A DNA stretch of 64,000 nucleotides from Takifugu bimaculatus (Eukaryota; Chordata; Actinopteri; Tetraodontiformes; Tetraodontidae). The stretch covers positions 14,717,637-14,781,636 of the forward strand of contig CP034993.1 of assembly GCA_004026145.2 (NCBI GenBank), read 5' to 3'. Both the position numbers and the translations under genes were made by a program. This document shows, piece after piece, positions 11,881 to 23,079 of the stretch (positions are counted from its first letter, which is position 1; each line of letters begins with the position of its first letter). The notes beneath the pieces are model-generated. The model did not search any database. It was not told the DNA's origin and saw only the letters and a program-made list of their open reading frames with translations.

Positions 11881-12577
11881 CATCCATCCATCCATCCATC
11901 CATCCATCCATCCATCCATCCATCCATCCACCCATCCATCCATCCACCCATCCATCCATCCATCCATCCACCCATCCATCCATCCATCCACCCATCCATC
12001 CACCCATCCATCCATCCATCCACCCATCCACCCATCCATCCACCCATCCATCCATCCACCCATCATCCATCCATCCACCCATCATCCATCCATCCACCCA
12101 TCATCACCCACCATCCATCCATCCACCCATCCATCCATCATCACCCACCATCCATCCATCATCACCCACCCATCCATCCATCCATCATCATCCATCCATC
12201 CATCCATCATCACCCACCATCCATCCATCCATCCATCCATCCATCATCACCCACCATCCATCCATCCATCATCATCCATCCATCCACCCATGCATCCATC
12301 CATCCACCCATCCATCCATCATCACCCACCATCCATCCATCATCACCCACCCACCCACCTATCCATCCATCCACCATTCACCCATCCATCCATCCATCCA
12401 TCCACCCACCCATCCATCCATCCATCCATCCATCCATCCATCCATCCATCCATCCATCCACCCACCCACCATCCATCCATCCATCCATCCACCCACCCAT
12501 CCATCCACCCACCCACCATCCATCCACCCACCCACTCACCCACCATCCATCCATCCATCCATCCATCCATCCATCAT
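11881..12577. repeat. (CATC)n tetranucleotide block, about 700 bp, interrupted
   Basis: The core is long runs of CATC/CATCCACC with interruptions by CATCATC and CACCCACC, giving a mosaic of at least three sub-types. Open frames across it encode [12 protein letters not shown] or [12 protein letters not shown] repeats and are translation artefacts. Confidence 0.98.
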
Positions 12578-15500
12578 CCTTTATATACTTTGTGTTTTAC
12601 TCTTTTTGCACTCTACCATCGTTCTTCTGTTTGTTCTTCAATCTCTGAGTCAATTTACTTTTCTTCTCCTTGAAGTGATTTGTTGGTAATTAAGAATATG
12701 AATATTTCTTCATAATCTGTCAAGTTCTGTCTTTGTTTATTTCTACATCCATTAGCTTTATTTCTTCAGTGGGCTTTAAACCTGTCACATTTATTCCAGT
12801 TGGTGAGATGGCCGGTGATTAAAATCAAAACAGACTATTATGGGCTTACCAGCACAGACGTGATCTTGGTTCACACTGGAACTTGCCAAAAGTCCAAACT
12901 TTTGTCATTTACATTTTAATCGGTTTATATGAAATATTAATAAAACCTATTCGCTGGTATTTGAAATGCGCAGAAACATTAATTGGCTTTCACATCATTA
13001 CCAGCTGAGAGAGAATGGACTGAATATCTGCTCAGGGAACTTTTCTCAACAGTCTCACACCTTCAGAAATGAGAAATGGTCACATAAATAAGACCTTGAA
13101 GTGCCCTTAAGCAAGGCAGCACCTCGACTTTGCCCTCCGTCACGTCGTGTGAAAGAGAAAACACAACCAGTCTTTCTTCATTCATCGTCAGATCATTTCC
13201 TGAAATATAATTACAATAGTTGGTGCTCATTCAAAATGAATTTAGAGGAACAACGCATTTAGGTATTAAAATGCTAATGTTGTAGCTGATGGGATGCATG
13301 AAGGGGCGGAGCCGAGCGGAGTGATACGGGAAAACACAAACCAGCTGGGCCATAAGATGGGTTCAAGGGGAAGAATGGGGGAGCGGTAATGAGGAAGCAG
13401 TGACTTGCAAATGCTGAAAAGGATTTTTTTACTGACTCTTTTTCAGTATGTGAAGCAGGATGATTTTCAAATCAGCCAAACAACAGAATCACATCATCAA
13501 CTGGGAGGAGGCCAGTAATGAGGAAGTGTGCACACTGGGCGATGAACTGGGATGCCGGAAGATCTCCAGTTGAAGTGGTGGTGTAGCTTATCGGTCTATA
13601 AATGGTCTGGTAGCCATGGCTGCCCCAGACAAATGATGAGCGGCAGAATTCCTCCAGATGCTGCAGCCGACACGTCCTGCATCCGAGGTGGTCGACGCCT
13701 CATTAAAACAGCGCACACCTCACATTAGCGACCATCAAGCGTCGCTGCCTGGATGCATTTTCTGAATCATTAACCCTGCACCAGTGCACAGTAGGTCACA
13801 ACTGCTCAATCGTGAGGTCAACTGGAGAAAAAGTGAAGAGTCAAAAGTAAAATTCTCACGTCCCATCTGACTTCAGACGCAGCCGAAGTGCGATTTCATT
13901 ATCTTTGCATCACCGATGAGCTAAGCTAGTCTTTATATCAGCACTATAAAGTGCAGCAACGGTTTCGGTGAAGGAGACCGAACACACACTTATATTTACT
14001 CACTACCTCACGTTTGGTCATTCATCTGGAACTTCTGTGTATGAAGTGTGAAAGCAGCATCTCTCACACACTCCAGCGAATACACACAACCATCGAGTCA
14101 TCGCCGATTTAACACCTGGCAATGTAGAAAGAGCTCAATACAACACTGGCAAGTTAGCTTCTCAACGCTAGTTCCCAATTGTCCAGTTTTCACTGGAGTT
14201 GAAGAGGTCGGCGCTGTTCTCATCCTCGTCCTCGTCCTCGTCCAATGAGGTTGAGGTCGTCTTCACTTCTGGACAAATTGTTGACGCTCATTGTACGTAA
14301 AGCTTTTCTCTCATGTTACAGCTCGGACGGCCCTTGAAAGCATCATGACCTCCGTGTGGCCATTCTGAGGGTTCTGAACAATAAATCCGGAGGTCGTTTG
14401 AAACAGATTGGAGTGCTGGGCCATTAATAGGTCCGGAATGAGTAGTGCAGGTTCACACTGAGCCGCCGAGTGATCTGGGACTAATGACTGGCATAGCAGA
14501 ACAGCGGACGCTGGCGAGATCAACTTTCACTGCCTTCACTTTGAGATATTGCCTTGACCTCTGCAGCCAACATTCCAAGATTACCTTGACATCTGCTGTG
14601 TAGGATTCAAAAAGCTAATTAATCCCCGCTGGCCTGAAGTTTGGCAGAGTGTTCTAACTGCAGCTCTGGTCTCGGGATAATGACTAACTGCAGGTCAGCT
14701 CACAGACCTCTCCTGGCTGCCCTCAGAAGATGCATGAAGGTTCTCTCTGGGCCCATCGGGGAACTTTGTGAAGGATTTGTGCAGTAACCAGGCGGGTTTA
14801 ACTTAATTATGTGTCTGCACAAAAACAATGCCTCATTTGTGCGTTTTTAGCATTTCTTCCAGTGACTGAAGAGCTCTAAAAGCCTGCTGCCCACCTCACT
14901 TAAGGCTGTTTCCCCTCCCAGCCCACTGACTACTACAAACACTCCCCACCATGAGGTAATATTAATATTCATGAATATTGTGGGGAAAGAAAATACAGAA
15001 AATTAAGAAACGCTCAAGATGTTTTGCAACTGACGCTACAAGAACGTGTGACGGGGCCTCTGGTCGAGCTCGGCATTTTTCTTCCGTGACATTTGTAATT
15101 GTTACAGTCAGGATGGAAAAGAATATTAAATGGTTTAATGATATTTTGCAGAGTCCTGGAGGGACGCGGCTCGGCCCCCGCGGAGGCATCGTTAGCAGCG
15201 GCTCAAACGGGGGGATTCTTGACGACGTCTGCACATTTATTGCTCTAGTTTTCAAGCAGGTGAAGAGAGCCTCGGGCAGAATTGGGTTTATCTGACTGAT
15301 GTTTGTGTGGTATTCTGAGGGGACAGGACGGCCCTCTGTTTGTCATCGCACGCCCGAGTGTGCTCAGCTGTGGCACCGAGGGAAATTACCGGGATGTTCA
15401 CCACCATCCTCAGGCAAAACCGGCCCGTTTTCATTTGCACGCGTATGTTTGTGTGAGCACATCTGTTGGATAAACCTGGCCCAGAGTGTCAGTGAAGGTC

Positions 15501-16087
15501 ACACAGAGACCTACACATGAACACAAAGAGGGCGATTAATGATTTATGTGCTTTACCCGACGTGCAGCCACCAGGGGTGAAGTCTCAGACGCCCATCCTC
15601 ACCCTAACCCTCAGACACGGCTGGGCGTCTGGTCTCTTCAGGCAGGCCTCCTTTAGCTCAACGTTCCAAGTGAGTTTCACTGTGCACGTCGGGAAAAGTT
15701 GCAGCGAATCGGTCTGACTCAGAGGAGGACTTGGCAACGCGCAGAGAGCCCAACAACCGGGGGGACGGTTGGCTGGCGAAGCTCCAGAATTGAAGAACCT
15801 GACAGCATGAAAAAAAAAATCAGAATCCAAAATTGCTTTCAGCGGGTATTGACTCCACTCGAGCACCTTTGTCTCGCTGTTTTCGAGCTCTTAAAATGCA
15901 ATTTATCTTCTCGCTGAGAAAAAAAATAAAAGTCCACATGTTCAGAATCAAGAATTGAGCCTCTTCTAAGGAACGATGCGTGTTGCGGTGTAGCGGTTGC
16001 CAAAAACGGTTGCTATAACGACCAGCAATGCTGAAGAGGAGGAACAGCAACACGAGATGCAAAAATGTGCGGAGTGAAGCGAAGCCG
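12578..16087. other. Intergenic DNA, no gene seen
   Basis: AT-rich unique sequence continues from the end of the CATC block. A perfect 16-bp palindrome AATATTCATGAATATT lies at 14964-14979 in an AT-rich strip. No coding similarity or structured RNA was recognised. Confidence 0.55.
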
Positions 16088-16176
16088 AGGAGAGGAGAGG
16101 AGAGGAGAGGAGAGGAGAGGAGAGGAGAGGAGAGGAGAGGAGAGGAGAGGAGAGGAGAGGAGAGGAGAGGAGAGGA
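16088..16176. repeat. (AGAGG)n pentanucleotide microsatellite, about 18 copies
   Basis: An essentially perfect purine-only pentamer array. Flanking open frames reading EERRGEERRG are artefacts of it. Confidence 0.98.
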
Positions 16177-16464
16177 GCGAGTGTGCAGTGGAAGAGTGGG
16201 AATATTCTTTATCTCCCTGCGCTCTCATGCTGCTCTTCTCTGACTTTCCGCTCGCTTTAACCTTTTCTCCGCGCGGCACCCGAGGGGATGCTGCTTCTGA
16301 TCTGGATTCTCTTGAGTCGTGTCCAAACACTTGTTCATCCTCTTCCAGGTTGTCTCGGCCTTGTAGCCAGTGAATATCGCTTGATACTTGTGATCTGGCG
16401 GAGTGCTCAGATACAACTGATGTTTCAAAGCTTAAAATGGCTGCAGTCAAGGAAGAAGGTGCCA

Positions 16465-16743
16465 GTGGTGATGGTGATGGTGATGATGATGATGATGATG
16501 GTGGTGATGTTGATGATGGTGGTGATGGTGGTGATGGTGATGATGGTGATGATGATGATGTTGATGATGGTGGTGATGGTGGTGATGGTGATGATGATGG
16601 TGATGATGGTGGTGATGATGGTGATGGTGATGATGGTGGTGATGGTGGTGATGGTGATGATGATGGTGATGATGATGGTGGTGATGGTGGTGGTGGTGAT
16701 GATGGTGATGGTGGTGATGATGGTGATGGTGGTGATGATGGTG
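16465..16743. repeat. GAT/GGT trinucleotide block
   Basis: Trinucleotides GAT and GGT alternate irregularly for about 280 bp with a few GTT. The minus strand reads as poly-histidine and the plus strand as poly-Asp/Gly or Met/Val. These are translation artefacts, since no conserved flank or splice structure supports a protein. Confidence 0.97.
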
Positions 16744-19617
16744 ACAAAATGACGTCAACAGTGGATCTTAAAGGATTTTCCTGCTGACACAGTGCTGTTG
16801 TTACTCTGGAGGCTGGAGGAACTACAGATGATGCTGTGGTTGGATACGGCTATAAACACCTATAAAAAGGAGGAAAAGGGCTCATTTATGTCTTTTCTCC
16901 CCAGAGGTTTTTATTTATCACGTTTGCTAATGATATAAACACCATTTCCAATAAGTGCTTGAGGTTAATGTATCAGGAAAACTGCTGGATTCAGCATTTC
17001 TCATAATCCTTCCTCTTATTATATGGATGAGGAGTCCAGTGTACATTATGTTCAGGGGGGAGGGGGGGGGGGCACAGTAGGATTGGACAGGCTGCAGCTT
17101 ATAGAACACTGAATCATTTCCAATAATAATACACAATATTATTAATTCAAATGACAGCCTGACAAACCCAAGTAGACAGGTCAAAGGTCGCCGTTGCCTA
17201 CGGACACCGTCAAGTCTCCCTGTGGACACGTCATCCTCCAAACCGAGCCAAGGACAGAGCGAGCAGCGCTGCAACACTAACACGGCCAAGCTGGTGTCAG
17301 TCTGCAAATGTGTTTCAGCTCCGTTGGAACAAGTGACACATTTAATGGGAGGAGAAGGCCAGAGCCCCGCGGCCGGCGCGGGGCTGCAAAAGTGGTCCAG
17401 CTCCTGGTGGACGGCTCATCCGCGGAAGGAAGGTCACAGGAAGTTTAGCGCGGGAAGGGTCATAGAGAGGTCGGCAAACCAGCGGCAAAAGCAGCGTCTT
17501 TGTTGAGAGAGGAACAGGAGGAGACCCGCTAACCTCCGGCGAGCTTGTAATAGTTGTTCAGAAATATTGCATCAGGATCTAAAGGAAAACGCCGGCGCTG
17601 CCTTGAGCTTATCTGGCGGCTCTTTTTCTCCTGATGTATCATAAATGCTACTAAACAGGGTGTCGCTCCCACCAAGCGTAGAGCGGCTAAAGCAAATGTG
17701 ACATTTGGGTGGGAGCCTTCGCAGATTGCCTCCCTGCATGAGTCCCGATGAAGGTGCAGTGTTGCAACGCGCAGCGAGGGTGATGTCGCTGGCCTTGCTC
17801 GTACACCGCGCGGTTCAGCGCACAAATAGACCTCCGCGGCACGGGCTTAAAACGGCAACCTGCCTGCGAGTGGCTAATGATGCGGGGGCGTGGGGCTCGT
17901 CACCTGCACGCGGCATTAATTGCGCCTGATTGATTGCATCAGATATGCTCCGGGTTCCCGTCTTTCCAAACAGCCCAGAATTTACTGGCACAGCTCCGCG
18001 TACTCGATATATTTTCAGCCCTTATCAGAGGTGTAATTAAGCTCCATTTATGTGTATCTGGCCGCCATCGCCAGCGTCTCCAGCCTGCAGTTACAATGCC
18101 AGGGTGCTAATAAGGGAGTGATGGAGAGCACCAGCATCAGATGGATATCCTACACCTGTATAAAAGTAGAAAAGACACACGTTGTGCTCGTGACACGTCA
18201 CGCATAGCAGGCGTTTCTCACTGATCTGCATTATATTTCACCTCTCCCGTCCATCAAAACGCACCTTACAGTTATTTTGAGGATGCACAGAGGCGTCGTG
18301 GCACAATGTTCTCTCCTCCCGTCAGATTTCAGCTCCTTCCTGGCTGCGATAAACACAGCGTGTGGACACAAAGACGACTGGAAGTGAACTAAAAGCTTTA
18401 GATTAAAGTTTGAAAAGCCTGCGAATGGATGGAGGAGGAAATGTTAAATGGCTGAGGTGCCTGATCATGATGCTTGATAACGGATAAGTGGTGAACGTCC
18501 ACACGCAGTCGACGCAGGCGGCTGGACCAAAACTCCTTAACGAGCACAAACTCGAGAGCTCTTCACTGTCAAACCCGCAGCGCAACACGCGCTTCCACTC
18601 CAGTAATTCCTGGATAATGAAATCAGCTCCAGTTCCAAGTCTAATTTGATACAGTTGCTCCAACTTAATTAACCCGTCGTTGTTGACAACACAAGAAAAC
18701 AGTTTGATTGCAGCTTTAAAGATGTGTAATTATTTGACATAAACTCAGCTGCAGCCATTAAAACGACATTAGGCCTCACAAGTATGAATTTAATCGCATC
18801 ATGGAAGAGCAATAAAGACCAAAAAAAACCCCATAAATCAGTTTAATAAACGTGCCCATGTTGGATGCAGCTGCTGCGTCATCGTATGAAGTTAAAGGTC
18901 TACTCTGAATGTGCCCCCCCCCCGTCACCTCCTCCCCATCAAATCCCCTCCATAATGGTTCATTCCAAAGGTGGTGTGTTGAAATGCATATGCATGAGTG
19001 AAATAGGTGAGACGGGGGCGGGGACGGGACCGAGGGGATAACAATGTGGATTTTCCCCCGCCTGCCTTTTTTTAATCTTCAAAGCACACATTCCAAGAAG
19101 CGCCACAACTGCTGGCAGCGGGATTCTTTCTTTCCTTCTTTTGTCGGGCTCATCAAAAGTGCGGCTGGCGAGAGCGGAGACTGATGGTGGGAGAGCATTA
19201 AAGCCAGGGAGCAGCCGTTAATAGCGCTCTTGTTCACCCCGCCCTCGCTGAAAACATGCTGGGGTGAACATTTAAGAAGCTTCTGGCTAAGAAACTCTCA
19301 AATCCCTGCATAGAGGAAAGCCGACGTTCCAGTAACTCACAGGGGGAATAAAGGAAATCAATAACACGTCCAGCCTCCAAGACTTGAGATCATCTTTGTT
19401 TGCACGGTCACTTTATTTCCTCAACTTCTCATTATCATTATTAAGTATGTGGCATCTTTTTGGATTAAGAATGAGATTCCCTGGTGTCACACCGACTAGT
19501 TATGGTCAATTTTAACACTTTTGCACCTAATTGATCACTTAGTTCTAAAAATCACGGAGGGATTTGTGTTTGTATCTGCCGGGTGAGAGGTGGGAATACA
19601 CCGTGGACCCGAACTCA

Positions 19618-19620
<3 letters not shown>
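16744..19620. other. Intergenic DNA with two notable short motifs
   Basis: No gene was recognised. A G-rich stretch lies at 17055-17072. A nuclear-receptor-type direct repeat, AGGTCA-A-AGGTCG, lies at 17178-17190. The segment 17890-18140 contains TAATTAAGCTCCATTTATG-like homeobox-rich sequence that could be a conserved noncoding element. ATGCATATGCAT lies at 18984-18995. Confidence 0.5.
18984..18995. promoter_or_regulatory. Exact POU-dimer MORE motif (ATGCATATGCAT)
   Basis: The 12-mer is identical to the palindromic MORE sequence bound by POU-factor dimers (Oct-1, Oct-4, Oct-6/Brn type). It sits in unique sequence just before a CpG-containing GGGGCGGGGACGGGAC segment. Binding is inferred from the motif only. 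Confidence 0.4.

Positions 19621-19667
<47 letters not shown>
19621..19667. repeat. (AC)n dinucleotide microsatellite, about 23 copies
   Basis: An uninterrupted AC run following GAACTCACTC. Confidence 0.98.
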
Positions 19668-19669
<2 letters not shown>

Positions 19670-19752
19670 TAATAAAGATAACATAAAACAGGGATAAACT
19701 CAGCTCTCATCTCTGAAACAGGCCCCAAGCTGTGGACGTGACTGTTGCTGTT

Positions 19753-19826
19753 GGGCGGAGCTGCACGTTTGGTGGGCGGAGCACGTTTGGTGGGCGGAGC
19801 TCGTTTGGTGGGCGGAGCTCGTTTGG
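19753..19826. repeat. 18-bp tandem repeat carrying a GC box, 4 copies
   Basis: The unit GGGCGGAGCTCGTTTGGT is repeated head to tail. The first copy is 21 bp and the next three are 18 bp. Each copy carries GGGCGGAGC, a match to the Sp1/KLF GC box. No gene start was recognised nearby. Confidence 0.92.
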
Positions 19827-22800
19827 AACGGGTCACGGCGTCCGCTCGATGCAGAAGGTGCTGCTTGTGGTCTGGGATGTCCCTGAAGGTAACACAAGCC
19901 ACCATTTTTGTTCACTTGTTCATTTTGCAGCCCAAACTAATTAAAGGGATTCTCCTCTTCTGATTAATGTTCCCGACTGTGTGGCGGGACCACAAGGCCC
20001 AAAGCGGAGCAGCCCCCCCTCCGCTGTTGGCTTCGTACTCAACCTGAATATGTGATTAACTCTGCGCCCCTGACAAACAGGGTCATGCCGTCCGTCCCTC
20101 CCAGGACCAGAACCATCTGATCACAATAATAGCCGGTCATGTCAAAGCAGACAGATCTGTTCCTGTAACGACTTTAACCTCCGGTCTCATTGATCAAGCC
20201 TCTGATTGAACTGGGAGTTGCTCGGCGGCCCCGTCTCACAGGCTGCGGATCAAAAAAAGCTGAAACAATGAGAGGAAATTGGCGGCGGCGCAGCCAAACG
20301 CCATCAAAGTCGCTGTTAAACGGGACAAACGCAGCAGTTATCAGCTGTGGCTGCCACCAGAGCCCGGATTCCCTGTATTCCAACACGATCCGGGAAATTC
20401 CCGCTTTTAAAAGCGCCATGACATCGAGCAGGGATTTTGCAGTAATGTCACCTGAAGGGGGCGTTCTGCTCGTAGGCAGCGGGATGGTCGAGGACGGGAC
20501 GGTGACCCAACACGGGGGTGAGGCGCGCTGCATTCAGGCGGCCGACGTGCACCCGAACGCCGTTAACACTTCCTGTTTCCCTCATCAAGTTAATGGGCAA
20601 ACTCAAACGTTCAGCTTCCTTCTCCTTATTTTTTCCATCTATGACCTGTTTCTCATCCCATTTGATCCTTTTTCCTGGAAGTGGTTCACTACGGTCACAC
20701 CTGCGATTCCTGCTGCAGGTCAACACAACACGTCCACATAAATCTGTCCAAGTCCAGAATGGTGCCAGAACATCGCTCAAGAGCCTGAATTTGTTGAATA
20801 TTTCATTATTATTGCTCCATCATCCATCCACCTGCGCTGCTCCTCATCAGGGTCACAGGAGGTCACCGGCAACGTGCATCCTTCAACCCTTTGAACTGGG
20901 AATACCTGCGGACGGAGATGAACACGTGGAAGTTTCTCCACCTGAATGTAGCTGCGGATGTTAACTGGAATATGATCCGCATGTCAATGTTGGGTTTTCC
21001 ACTTAAGGCGGTTCTGTTGGAGTCTTCTCCAAAAGATCAAAACCCATCTTCCACACATGTCTTCCCAGGGACTTTGGTGTAGTGTGTGGTGCGTTCAGGC
21101 AGATGAAATCCCCCTCAGCTTTGCCACCCTGGTCCTGGCGAATCCCGCGGGCTCTCTGAACCGCCCCAACACAAAGGCTTGGTGAATTTGTCACCCCCGG
21201 TCATTTTATCTCAGCCTGCAGGCGCTCTTCCCTCACAAAGCAACAATCTCTGCGAGCTGTGCTCAGCCAGGTTTTTCTTTCTCCCAGAACTAAATGAGTG
21301 GTCTCAATGTTATCAGGGAATTCTTCAGAACGGGACGTAAGCCCTTCACATCCTCCACTTTCCTGTTCTGTTAAGCCTTCTTGCCCAATTAGCCATTCTT
21401 AAGCATTTTATACATGTTGGACAAAAGGAAAGACAAATGTTAAACGCTCTGATTACCCCACGGAAATTATGACGTTCCCATGGAGACGTCGTGGCACCTC
21501 GGAGCGAGACGCAGACGGCTTCATCCGAACGGGGGGCAGCACTGTCCGGGTCCGTGCACGGACGTACGGATTTAAACAGCCAAAGGCGCCACGTTTTACA
21601 TTCGCACACATCGCGGCAGCTGATTTATCCGATCCTACTCAGTGAAGCGCGTGACAGCGCGTCACCCCGGGAGCGTGCGGAGACATCAGGGTGGGATAGA
21701 TAACACAACACAGGTGAAACACATGAGGGAAATCACCAAGCTTCCACCAGGAATCCCAGCCCACCGCCGCTCCCTCTCTCAGGTGCATTTGCTGTTGTCT
21801 GTGTCCAAAACGTGACTAACGAGGTTGAAAAAACACGACACGGTGCGACGAGTAACATCCATTAAGGAATATACGACGAGCAAATTCAGACAACAAGCCT
21901 GACCGAGATCACAACGAGCGAGCGTCCATCTCGAGGCGACAGCGAGTGTGTTTTGCTGCCAATATCTCACCTTCAGCGCGGCACCAGTGAAACATAACGT
22001 GTGCGGAGGGGACCATCTGGTCCGCCTGACTGGGAGCCGCACACGTGCACCTCGGGCCAAGTGACCTTGGCTGGGACTCGACCCAGAGATGGCACCAATA
22101 AAACACCCACAGTCAGGGGACTGGTAACATGGGAAGGGACAGATTCTGAGAGGGAGGCAAGAAAAACATGTTCCAGCAAACAAAGGGGGCGAAGGTGCGA
22201 TTAAAAAAAGGACTGAACTAAATGAACGGTCTATTTCTTCTCATTTCAGATAAGTTAATAACTAGGTTTCGGCGCCTCTATCCTAAACACTTGATCAAAC
22301 TAGCTTTTCTTCAAAGAGCATCACTTCTGGAACGAACGTCTCCGAGGCCCCGGCCGGCCCGCCGCGCGCTGCCTAATCTTTGCTAGCAAATTTGACTTTG
22401 ACCTACTAAATTGGAAACGGCGAGGCTTCAGCGGAGCCGCGCGCGCGTGAAGCTAATTCTACTTTCAGTGACATTTCTCTCAGTCAGGAGCCGAAAGAAC
22501 GTCCCAGCCCTGCCGAGTCATTTCTCAGGGCAAACAATTTACTGTTGTCTGCCGGATCCAGTCAACTCGAACGATCCTCGCGCCTCCCCGAAGGAAACCG
22601 CTGAAATGGAGCGTGGTGTTTCACAGACTGTCCTAATGACTGATGACATTTTCTCAGACACCTAGAAAAATGACCTCCAGCTAATCAGGAATGCCACTTA
22701 AATGCTAAAACCTGGTCCAGTCAGGAGTTGAGTCACGTGCGCTGGCGTCGGGGTGCCGCATTAGGATGCATCTGCATGGTGCAAGTAAAAAAAGCACCAA

Positions 22801-22885
22801 TTATTCCTCCAAGTTGTCCACAAAGATGCAAACATCTGCTGTCCAGCAGGAATCATGGCAGCGTTCGGAGGAATAAACAACACAG

Positions 22886-22890
<5 letters not shown>
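19827..22890. other. Intergenic DNA, no gene seen
   Basis: Open frames up to 183 codons (20190-20741) show no domain and overlap frames on the opposite strand, so they are treated as chance. A DR4-type motif, GGGTCA-CAGG-AGGTCA, lies at 20850-20865. A CpG-dense strip (CCGGCCGGCCCGCCGCGCGC) lies at about 22350-22370. Confidence 0.5.
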
Positions 22891-22938
<48 letters not shown>

Positions 22939-23016
22939 TATATATATGTGTGTGTGTGTGTGTGCGTGTGTGTGTGTGTGTGTGTGTATATATGTGTGTG
23001 TATGTATATATGTATA

Positions 23017-23055
<39 letters not shown>
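22891..23055. repeat. Compound (TA)n(TG)n(TA)n microsatellite
   Basis: A TA run of about 56 bp passes into TG repeats with a CG interruption, then mixed TATG, then TA again. The block ends in the hairpin sequence listed separately. Confidence 0.98.
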
Positions 23056-23058
<3 letters not shown>

Positions 23059-23079
23059 AACAGCATTTGCATATATATA
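23047..23079. repeat. Perfect inverted repeat, 14-bp arms, 5-nt loop
   Basis: TATATATATGCAAA is followed by CAGCA and then its exact reverse complement. The arms include TATGCAAA/TTTGCATA, so an octamer-type POU site faces its mirror copy. Confidence 0.85.

Noticed and set aside
11339..12097. 252-codon frame with MDGWMDGW repeats (minus strand)
   Set aside because: It is mostly a translation of the (CATC)n block joined to unrelated flanking sequence.
16013..16747. 244-codon Ser/Pro-rich frame (minus strand)
   Set aside because: It spans two microsatellites, (AGAGG)n and GAT/GGT, with only a short unique spacer and no domain.
16447..16758. Long poly-histidine reading frame on the minus strand
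   Set aside because: It is a translation of a GAT/GGT trinucleotide block. All frames are open because the repeat lacks stops, and no splice or conserved flank supports a protein.
20190..20741. 183-codon open frame
   Set aside because: No recognisable domain, competing open frames on the other strand and no splice context. This length is expected by chance in sequence of this GC content.
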